Part shown: one piece after another, positions 57,824 through 64,000 of the stretch
Position numbering within the stretch: position 1 is the first letter of the stretch
Layout of the letters: each line of letters opens with the position of its first letter
From: Nonomuraea jiangxiensis
GTDB lineage: Bacteria > Actinomycetota > Actinomycetes > Streptosporangiales > Streptosporangiaceae
Assembly (NCBI RefSeq): GCF_900099965.1
Contig: NZ_FNDJ01000007.1
Location: 1 to 64,000, forward strand
Direction: 5' to 3'
DNA length: 64,000 nucleotides
Notes under the pieces: model-generated
What the model was told of the DNA's origin: nothing
Database searches by the model: none
The model's input: only the letters and a program-made list of their open reading frames with translations
Program-made: the position numbers and the translations under genes

Positions 57824-58157
57824 GAAGGCCCTCCGGGGTGATCAGCTGCAATTTTCTGGTGCAAGTCGCCGACCCCGTGACCGCGCCCCAGGGTCCATGC
57901 TCATATAGAAAATGACCAAGCCCGCCTTATTTCTCCCGACACCGGTGAACCCGAAGCGGCCGACCATCCGAATAACCCGCATCACAGGCCGTTGACCAGG
58001 TAAAACCTTACTACTCGGGATCATTGTCAGCCACCAGCGACACCTATCTCAGTGCGGGTGTCCGCAATGGCGGAAAGCGGCGGATGCACATCGATGATTC
58101 CCGGCTTCGACAAATTTGAAATTGCAGCGATAAGAGGGACGTTGGGGCGCGTTCGAC
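57824..58157. other. Divergent promoter region of the secretion block
   Basis: About 330 bases without a gene between the leftward operon and the rightward transglycosylase gene. It is less GC-rich than its surroundings and should hold both promoters. No repeat or operator is clear by eye. Confidence 0.45.
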
Positions 58158-59153
58158 ATGAATAAGGGTGGAAAACTGGCCATCGTGGCGACGGCCGCAT
58201 TCCTGGCTCTCCTGATCGGCTTGGTGCTGCTCCTGAGCAGCGGCCCCCCAGGGTCCGGCCCGCCGCTCGCGTTGCGTCCCGGCAGCGTCCCCGCTGCCTA
58301 TCAGGCGTGGGTCAGCCGGGCGGGACGGGTGTGCCCGCAGGTGAGCCCGCCGCTCATCGCCGCCCAGGTGGAGGCCGAGAGCGGCTGGCGGCCCACGGCC
58401 CGGTCCAGCGTGGGGGCGCAGGGCATGGCGCAGTTCATGCCCGCCACCTGGGCGAGCTACGGCCGGGACGCCGACGGGGACGGCGTCACCAGCCCCGACG
58501 ACCCCGAGGACGCGATCATGGCCATGGCCCGGTACGACTGCACCCTGGCCCGCACCGTCGCGAGCCTGCCCGGGGACACGATCTCGAACATGCTCGCCGC
58601 GTACAACGCCGGCCCTGGCGCGGTCCTGCGCCACAAGGGCATCCCGCAGTACCCGGAGACCCAGGAGTACGTCCGCCGCGTCCTGTCCCGGGTCGCGCAC
58701 TACACCGACACGTCGATCACGGCGATCGGCGCCGCCCGCTTCGGCAGCGCCGTGGTGGCCACCGCCCAGCGCTGGCTGGGCACCCCGTACGCCTGGGGCG
58801 GCGGCGGCCCCAACGGTCCCACTCCCGGCATCGGCAGGGCCACCGGCATCGTCGGCTTCGACTGCAGCGGCCTCGTCCTCCATGCCGTCTGGGCCGCCTC
58901 CGGCGGTCGCGTCCAGCTCCCCCACCTGGCGGCCACCCAGGCGACCGAGTACGGCACCGCGGTATCCCGCGACCAGCTCCTGCCCGGCGACGTCATCGGC
59001 ATCGACCACCGCGACGGCCTCGGCATCAGCCACATCGTCATCTACGTCGGCCGCGGCGAGGTCATCCACGCACCACGCCCCGGCGACGTCGTCCGCCTCG
59101 CCCCCTTGAGCGCGTTCGCCTCCGCCGCCTGGACCATCCGGAGATACGCATGA
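58158..59153 (+). CDS. VirB1-like lytic transglycosylase fused to NlpC/P60
   Basis: A 331-aa cell-wall hydrolase. An N-terminal membrane anchor (about 8-27) leads to an SLT lysozyme-like domain (catalytic Glu in AAQVEAESGWRP, then GAQGMAQFMPATW and AAYNAGPGAV) and a C-terminal NlpC/P60 peptidase (Cys in GFDCSGLVLHAVW, His in ISHIVIYVGRGE). It would open peptidoglycan for a secretion machine, like VirB1 and TcpG. Starts the rightward half of the block; its stop overlaps the next start (ATGA). Confidence 0.92.
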   Translation: MNKGGKLAIVATAAFLALLIGLVLLLSSGPPGSGPPLALRPGSVPAAYQAWVSRAGRVCPQVSPPLIAAQVEAESGWRPTARSSVGAQGMAQFMPATWASYGRDADGDGVTSPDDPEDAIMAMARYDCTLARTVASLPGDTISNMLAAYNAGPGAVLRHKGIPQYPETQEYVRRVLSRVAHYTDTSITAIGAARFGSAVVATAQRWLGTPYAWGGGGPNGPTPGIGRATGIVGFDCSGLVLHAVWAASGGRVQLPHLAATQATEYGTAVSRDQLLPGDVIGIDHRDGLGISHIVIYVGRGEVIHAPRPGDVVRLAPLSAFASAAWTIRRYA

Positions 59154-59779
59154 CCCCACACCCCGCTCCCCCCGCCGCCCCGCCGGCCGTCCGATCGGCC
59201 GTCCCGCCTGTCCTCACGGCCGTCGTCACCACCGCGGCCCTCGCCCTCGCGGGATGCGTCGCCACCGAGCCCGCGACGACCGCGTCCACCCCCGTCCCGG
59301 AGGCACCGGCTCCGCCGCCCTCGGCCGTGGCCACCACCGCTACCCGGGAGCCGGCCGCCCTCGATCCCGGCACGATCGACCAGCGCGACGCCGACGCCGT
59401 CAGCGCCGCCGTACTGACCGCCATGTGGAGCATCGACACCACCACCGACCGCGATCAGCGCGATGCCGTCCTGCGCGCCGCCGGTTGGCTGACCCCGGCC
59501 TACCTGGCGGACCTGAGAACCGGCCCGCAGGTCGGCACCGACGCCGCCTGGGCCGCCTGGGCCGCCCAACGCGCGCACACGCGGCCGGCGATCACCGCCG
59601 GACATGACGCGCGCCCACCCGACACGGCGACCCACGCCGACCGGCAGTGGCAGCTCACCGTCACCCCGATCGGCGCCGACGGCCGGCCTGGCCGGCCGCT
59701 CACCATGACCGCGTTCGTCGCCCTGCAGCGCCGCCAGCGCAGCGCCCCCTGGCGAGTCTCCGCCGTCACCCTGCGCTGA
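59150..59779 (+). CDS. Lipoprotein of the secretion block
   Basis: A 209-aa lipoprotein: Pro/Ala-rich start, hydrophobic stretch VLTAVVTTAALALAGC with lipobox LAGC at about residue 36, a Thr/Pro/Ala linker, and a C-terminal domain (about 80-209) of NTF2-like pattern ending RSAPWRVSAVTLR. It may be a second VirB8/TcpC-like accessory. Coupled to the transglycosylase gene by ATGA. Function inferred from position only. Confidence 0.75.
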   Translation: MTPHPAPPAAPPAVRSAVPPVLTAVVTTAALALAGCVATEPATTASTPVPEAPAPPPSAVATTATREPAALDPGTIDQRDADAVSAAVLTAMWSIDTTTDRDQRDAVLRAAGWLTPAYLADLRTGPQVGTDAAWAAWAAQRAHTRPAITAGHDARPPDTATHADRQWQLTVTPIGADGRPGRPLTMTAFVALQRRQRSAPWRVSAVTLR

Positions 59780-59949
59780 CTCCCAGACCGGCACTCTCGT
59801 CAGGGAGCCGCCACCGTCCCCCCGCCCCCGCTCCTCAGGCCGGCACAGCCGCCGGGGAGCACAGCCCTTGGCGAGCACAGCCGTCCGGGGGGGGGCACAG
59901 CCGCCGGGGAGCGCAGCCGCCGCGAGCGGCGGGTGCCCGGGAGAAAGCG
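59780..59949. other. GC-rich spacer with short repeats
   Basis: Imperfect repeats of GGCACAGCCGCCGGGGAGC occur between about 59840 and 59930, including a run of nine G. No gene or clear regulatory site is seen. It separates two convergent units. Confidence 0.4.
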
Positions 59950-59996
59950 GAAGGCGCCGTGGCCGGCCTCCACGCGGAGTCGGTCACGGCGCCTTC
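59950..59996 (-). terminator. Terminator of the oxidase operon
   Basis: GAAGGCGCCGTG and CACGGCGCCTTC form a perfect 12-bp stem with a 23-base loop; on the minus strand it is followed by CGCTTTCTCC. It lies 14 bases past the stop of the FixH-like gene. Confidence 0.75.
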
Positions 59997-60010
59997 AGAA
60001 AGTGCGGGCC

Positions 60011-60613
60011 TCAGCCCTTGCCCACCTCCTGCACGTTGAGCCGCTTGTCGGTCCTGGACGCCATCGGCTGTCGCGTCTCGACGGTGACGTTGTACTCACC
60101 GACCATCGCCACCTGCGTGAGCGCCTGGTAGGTGCCGGGTTGTCCGGGCACCTCGGCCATGACGATGGGTCCCTGCCGATGGGCCATCGGCATGGCGACC
60201 ATGTCCGTCCAGGCGACGACCTGCGCCCTGGTGATCGGGTCGTAGCTGCCGGGCGCGCTCACCTTGGCCTCGATCCGTACCTGAAGGTCGCCGAGGTGCG
60301 TGAGGGTGACATCGATCGACGCCTGCGGCTGCGCGGCGCCCCCCGGGCGTGCCCCGGCCGCCGGTTGCGGGACGGCCGCCGGAGCGGCGACCGCCGGTGC
60401 CGGGGCCGTCGGCCGGGTGACGAGGAAACCGATCACCCCGATGGCCAGGGCGCACGTCATCCCGGCGCAGCAGCCGAGCAGCAGGCCGTGGTAGAACGGC
60501 GTCAGCCCCGTGCCTTTCCGCGCCCGGCGCCGTCCGCGCGGCACCGGGTGGCGGGCCGGAGCCGCCCCGCCGGGCGGCTGGTCGGGCGCCCTGAGCTTGC
60601 TCATCAGGCTCAT
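60011..60613 (-). CDS. FixH/YtkA-like membrane protein
   Basis: A 200-aa protein: basic N-terminus, one membrane span (GLLLGCCAGMTCALAIGVIGFLV, about 45-66), an Ala/Pro linker and a small beta-rich external domain (SIDVTLTHLGDLQVRIEAK, MAEVPGQPGTYQAL) like the FixH/YtkA fold, with Met residues in DMVAMPMAHRQG that could bind copper. Its ATG at 60613 overlaps the oxidase stop (ATGA) after GGAGG. It is probably an accessory or copper-handling partner of the multicopper oxidase. Confidence 0.75.
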   Translation of the reverse strand: MSLMSKLRAPDQPPGGAAPARHPVPRGRRRARKGTGLTPFYHGLLLGCCAGMTCALAIGVIGFLVTRPTAPAPAVAAPAAVPQPAAGARPGGAAQPQASIDVTLTHLGDLQVRIEAKVSAPGSYDPITRAQVVAWTDMVAMPMAHRQGPIVMAEVPGQPGTYQALTQVAMVGEYNVTVETRQPMASRTDKRLNVQEVGKG

Positions 60614-63600
60614 CCCGACCTCCGTCCGTGGCTGACCCGGTTTCCCTGACCCGCCGCGCCGAACCACAGGTACGGGTGTTCCCAGCGGGCAGGCTCGTGC
60701 TCCGGACCCTCCATCGATCCGTCAGGCAGCGGCATCAGGTCCGGCCGGAGCGCGGCGTGCACCCGGAACAGCCCCCACTGTCCCCCGTTGAGATGACGGG
60801 GCAGCGTGCTGGAGCGGTACAGGTAGTCGCCCGGCACGTGCCGGTAACCGCCGGCCCCACCGGTGCTCGTCGGGTCGGCGACGAGGTCCCAGACCACGCC
60901 CGGAACGATGTTGTAAACACTGCCCGGGTTGAACTGCCCCTGGGTGGCCGCGATCTGGGACTCCGGATCGGTGGGCGCCCGGCGCCAGGTGTGGCCGTGC
61001 AGGGCGAAGCTCGTGGAGCGCGGGTCGCCCACGGCCTGCCCGACCCGGAAGACCGTCCTGTCACCGGCGTACGCCTGGAACAGCGGCGTCGCCGGGTCAC
61101 CGTGCACGGCGGAGCTGAAGATCTTGGTGATGTCCTGGTTCACGGCGAACCGGTGGGACCAGGGTTCGTTGCGGTAGTTGATGGAGAACTCTCCCTGGTC
61201 CTCCGGGTCGTCGGCCTCCCTGCTGGGTTGGAGCACCAGGTCGAAGTTGTCCGGCACGGGCTTGCCGTCCTTGCGGAACAGCGCCAGGTCGCTGTTCATC
61301 AGGACGATGTTCTCCCGGAAGTCCGGCTCCGTGGGGTGAGTGATCACCGCGCTGGTGCCGCTGCTCAGCGGCTCGCCGGTCACCGGGTTCAGGTACTCGG
61401 AGCCGGGCTCCTCGATGATCAGCGCCCCGTACAGGCCGTGGTGCAGATGGTTCTGTACGTCGGCGTGATCCCGCAGCAGCGCCATCCCGATCACGTCCCT
61501 GGGCACCACCCAGTGGTACTGGATGCTGCGCCCGGGGGCCACCGGCTTGGGCGGCAACGCCTGGACGAGTTGCGGGCTGATCGACGCCTTCGCGCTCACC
61601 GGGAAGGGCCTGAAGCCCGGGACGTTCTCCTCGTTCCTGGGCGGCACCTGGAGGCACCGCGGGAAGCGCAGCTCGTTCTCCTTGAAGCCGAGTTGCCCCG
61701 GTTCCAGTGCCTCGTGGCAGTGCGGTTTCATCTTGCGCGGATCGAGCTTGTTGGTGAAGTTGACGGTCACGCAGTCACCCGCGTTCGCCCGGATCACCAG
61801 CGGTTCGGGCTGCTTCTTGCCTTCGCGCAGCGCTCGCTCGTCGGCCGCCAGCGCGTACATCAGGCCCTGCGGATCATGATCGCCGGACTTGTTGTACGTG
61901 ATGTCCTTGTTCATGGCGACGATGTCGAACGTCCGGTCCTCACCGGTACGGCAGTGTGGGACCTGCCGGGCCGCCGCCAGGTCGGTCAGCCCTCGCCCGC
62001 GCCCGTCGTGCTCTCCCGTGCAGTTGCGCCGCGGGAAGTCCGGCAGTTCGGCGATCGGCGCCCTCCCGGAGCGCGGGTTGGAGCACGAGAAGAGGCGCAG
62101 CAGTCCCCAGTCCCCGAGGAACCAGTCATCCGCGCCGGCGTAGTTGTACTGGTAGTCGGTTATCTCCAGATCCGGTGTCGGCGGTGGCGGCGGCTCGTCC
62201 GGCGGCGGAACCACGTCGAAGTATTCGAGCATGCCGATGTGCTGTGCTCCGACGACGTTCGACTCGGGATCTCGGGGCTCGAACCGCCACCGGAACTGGT
62301 CGAGATTGAATCCGTGTGACTCCTCCTGAGAAAGCTGGAAGAGCCGGAACTTCACCGGATCACCCTTGTACGCCCTGAGCAGCGGCGTGAACGGATCCCC
62401 GTGGACCGCCGAGTCGAACATGACCGACGGATCCTTGTCCCTGCGGGCCTCGAACGGTTCCAACCGGTAGTTGATCCCCATGCCGCCCTGGTCGTCGTCG
62501 CTGGACGGGAACTTGGCCGGGAAGATCGGCACCCCGAACGGGGTCTCGAACTTGTCGTCGTCCCGCCTCCTGGGATCGTTCGGCTGGAACAGCGGAACGT
62601 GATCCTCGATGAAGAGTGAGAAGTTGCGATAGTCGACGCCGTCCGTGCGCTGGTTGTTGTAGTCGACCGTCGGCTTGCAGTGCACGTCGAAGACGGTCCC
62701 GATGAGCGCCCGGCCCCTGGCGTGCGGCAGTACCGGCACGCACCCGGCCGGGTGGATGGTCGAGCCGCCGAAGAGCCCGTTCTTCTGGTGGACGTTCGGG
62801 AAGAAGTGGTCGTGGAACGAGTTCGTCGTCGTGTTCTCGTGCACGAAATCGCGGTAGGTGATCGTCTGCCCTGGCCCGGCGCCCTGGTCGTAGTTCCAGC
62901 CGTTGGCGGCGCCGTCGGACGAGAGCACGTCGAAGTGCACCATGTGCTGGTGGATGCCGGCCTCATTGGTCACCTGCAGGCGGTCGAAGACCGTGCCGCC
63001 GAACACCCGGGGCAACTCGTTGGTGAACTTGTAGACCACGCAGTCGCCGACGTTGAGGATGGGCGCGAAGGGTTCCGGTTTCTTCCCGTTCAGGACCGCC
63101 TGTTTGTCGGACTGGAGCACGTAGACCCGTGCCTGCGGATTGGTCCATTTCAACTCGGGGTTGTACTGCTGCCGGATCTGAATGGCCGCGACCCGGAAGA
63201 TCTTGACGGGCCGGTCGGCGGGACACGGGTCCTGGAAGAAGGCTCCCGGCACTTGCCCGCCCGGATCGGCCGCCGCCCGCTCCAGGGGCGTCGGCGGGAA
63301 GACTCCGCCCGGCGACCGCTCGGCGAGCCCGAGCGGCGGCTTCGGCGCCTTGAAGCCGAACACCCCCGGGACGAACCCCGGGAAGCCGGGCCTGGTCGGC
63401 GTCGGCGCCGGCGGCGGCTGCACGCCGGGGACACCCGGCTGGTAGTCGTGGTCCGGCAGCGGGATCAGTGGCGGCACGGGCGTGCCGTCAGGGTTCTTCC
63501 GCGTGCCGTTCGACAGCGTGTCCAGCGTGCGGTTGAGGCCCCACATGCCGTTGGCGAAGTGCGGATAGAGGTGGCAGTGGAAGATGACGTCGCCGAAGGT

Positions 63601-64000
63601 CGCCGGCTTGTCCTCACGTGACGACCCCGCGCCACCCTGGATCACCAGGGGATAGTGGCTCCCCGGCGAGACCGCCTGCACGTCGAGGATGTTGGTCGTC
63701 GTCGTCCGGTGGGTGGGCCGGCTGATCGCGTCGATGCCGCCCTCGTCGGCCGGGTCGAACATCCAACGGTTGACGTGCCAGTGGAAGGTGTGGGTCTCGA
63801 ACTCCGCGGGGTGCAGCAGGCGTACCTGGGTCGGCTCGCTGCGGTAGTTCGCGATCACCAGGTCTCCGCCGCCCGGGTCGCCGAACGCCCATGAGGAAAG
63901 TGACGTCTCCTCACCGATGCAGCGCTCCGCGTCGAACCCCTGGGCGGCGCGCCTGGCTGCCGGGCACCCCACCTCCTCGCGGTTGAACCCGGGCTCGGAG
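60610..64000 (-). CDS. Very large MnxG-type multicopper oxidase (5' end outside window)
   Basis: At least 1129 residues; the frame stays open at the right edge, so the start is missing. Copper-type His motifs occur several times: HTFHWHVN, IFHCHLYPHFANGMWG, HQHMVHFDVL, NSFHDHFFPNVHQK, KPHCHEAL, DVQNHLHHGLYG and ALHGHTWRRAP. Several cupredoxin modules are therefore present, more than in a three-domain laccase. This size and layout recall manganese oxidases of the MnxG type. The three-copper cluster and type 1 site cannot be assigned by eye. Probably extracytoplasmic, and coupled to the FixH-like gene. Confidence 0.85.
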   Translation of the reverse strand, partial: SEPGFNREEVGCPAARRAAQGFDAERCIGEETSLSSWAFGDPGGGDLVIANYRSEPTQVRLLHPAEFETHTFHWHVNRWMFDPADEGGIDAISRPTHRTTTTNILDVQAVSPGSHYPLVIQGGAGSSREDKPATFGDVIFHCHLYPHFANGMWGLNRTLDTLSNGTRKNPDGTPVPPLIPLPDHDYQPGVPGVQPPPAPTPTRPGFPGFVPGVFGFKAPKPPLGLAERSPGGVFPPTPLERAAADPGGQVPGAFFQDPCPADRPVKIFRVAAIQIRQQYNPELKWTNPQARVYVLQSDKQAVLNGKKPEPFAPILNVGDCVVYKFTNELPRVFGGTVFDRLQVTNEAGIHQHMVHFDVLSSDGAANGWNYDQGAGPGQTITYRDFVHENTTTNSFHDHFFPNVHQKNGLFGGSTIHPAGCVPVLPHARGRALIGTVFDVHCKPTVDYNNQRTDGVDYRNFSLFIEDHVPLFQPNDPRRRDDDKFETPFGVPIFPAKFPSSDDDQGGMGINYRLEPFEARRDKDPSVMFDSAVHGDPFTPLLRAYKGDPVKFRLFQLSQEESHGFNLDQFRWRFEPRDPESNVVGAQHIGMLEYFDVVPPPDEPPPPPTPDLEITDYQYNYAGADDWFLGDWGLLRLFSCSNPRSGRAPIAELPDFPRRNCTGEHDGRGRGLTDLAAARQVPHCRTGEDRTFDIVAMNKDITYNKSGDHDPQGLMYALAADERALREGKKQPEPLVIRANAGDCVTVNFTNKLDPRKMKPHCHEALEPGQLGFKENELRFPRCLQVPPRNEENVPGFRPFPVSAKASISPQLVQALPPKPVAPGRSIQYHWVVPRDVIGMALLRDHADVQNHLHHGLYGALIIEEPGSEYLNPVTGEPLSSGTSAVITHPTEPDFRENIVLMNSDLALFRKDGKPVPDNFDLVLQPSREADDPEDQGEFSINYRNEPWSHRFAVNQDITKIFSSAVHGDPATPLFQAYAGDRTVFRVGQAVGDPRSTSFALHGHTWRRAPTDPESQIAATQGQFNPGSVYNIVPGVVWDLVADPTSTGGAGGYRHVPGDYLYRSSTLPRHLNGGQWGLFRVHAALRPDLMPLPDGSMEGPEHEPARWEHPYLWFGAAGQGNRVSHGRRSG

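Overview
The window is high-GC DNA from an actinomycete. The core gene order (UPF0182, PDZ/Lon protease, zincin_2 protein, ABC1 kinase, whiB7, uvrD2, mycoredoxin, nudC, adnB-adnA, alkyltransferase-like protein, moeZ) is, from memory, the conserved actinobacterial locus that Mycobacterium tuberculosis carries at about Rv3193c-Rv3206c. The accessory genes (duplicated mycosin pairs, a type IV secretion-like block, Gly/His-rich secreted proteins) suggest a filamentous actinomycete such as a Streptosporangiaceae/Nonomuraea-type organism. That placement is inference.

Layout. 1-672: the 5' end of a 16S rRNA gene reading leftwards, with its leader and promoter. 673-4541: two small unknown genes and the KdpE/KdpD potassium sensor pair without kdpFABC. 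4616-4933: two initiator tRNA-fMet genes, each followed by its own terminator. 4985-15625: UPF0182 membrane protein, PDZ/Lon-type protease, MoaE, an SDR, a zincin_2 protein, two hydrolases, a YgjP-like metallopeptidase and an enoyl-CoA hydratase. 15820-20705: an E1-like protein with a large disordered insert, an ABC1 kinase, a small secreted peptide, and whiB7 with a complete-looking antibiotic-response leader: promoter with AT-rich box, translated leader ORF, intrinsic terminator, then the gene. 20838-26190: TesB, UvrD2, a secreted hydrolase, mycoredoxin and NudC.

26296-31568: an iron-box-controlled four-gene operon for an NRPS-independent siderophore (ATP-grasp ligase, two IucA/IucC synthetases, a PLP decarboxylase). 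Its enzyme set matches vibrioferrin biosynthesis (PvsA, PvsB, PvsD, PvsE) without the exporter. It sits between nudC and adnB, and its last gene overlaps the 3' end of adnB on the opposite strand.

31528-49844: the AdnAB recombination helicase-nuclease (AdnA with a 30-bp-repeat Pro-rich insert), a methyltransferase behind a palindromic operator, a NUDIX hydrolase, a TagB/TagF-like glycerophosphotransferase, an alkyltransferase-like DNA repair protein, two tandem copies of a membrane protein plus mycosin-like protease pair, MoeZ and an alpha/beta hydrolase. MoaE and MoeZ both serve molybdenum cofactor sulfur chemistry. AdnAB, UvrD2 and the alkyltransferase-like protein make this a DNA repair neighbourhood.

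49845-64000: accessory region. It has an AT-rich spacer, two paralogous Gly/His-rich secreted proteins with nearly identical leaders, a type IV secretion-like block (VirB4-like ATPase, SCO6880-like protein, TrbL/VirB6-like protein, TcpC/VirB8-like protein, small two-helix protein, and divergently a VirB1-like transglycosylase/NlpC protein and a lipoprotein) with no relaxase or integrase in view, and finally a FixH/YtkA-like membrane protein translationally coupled to a very large MnxG-type multicopper oxidase that runs off the right edge.
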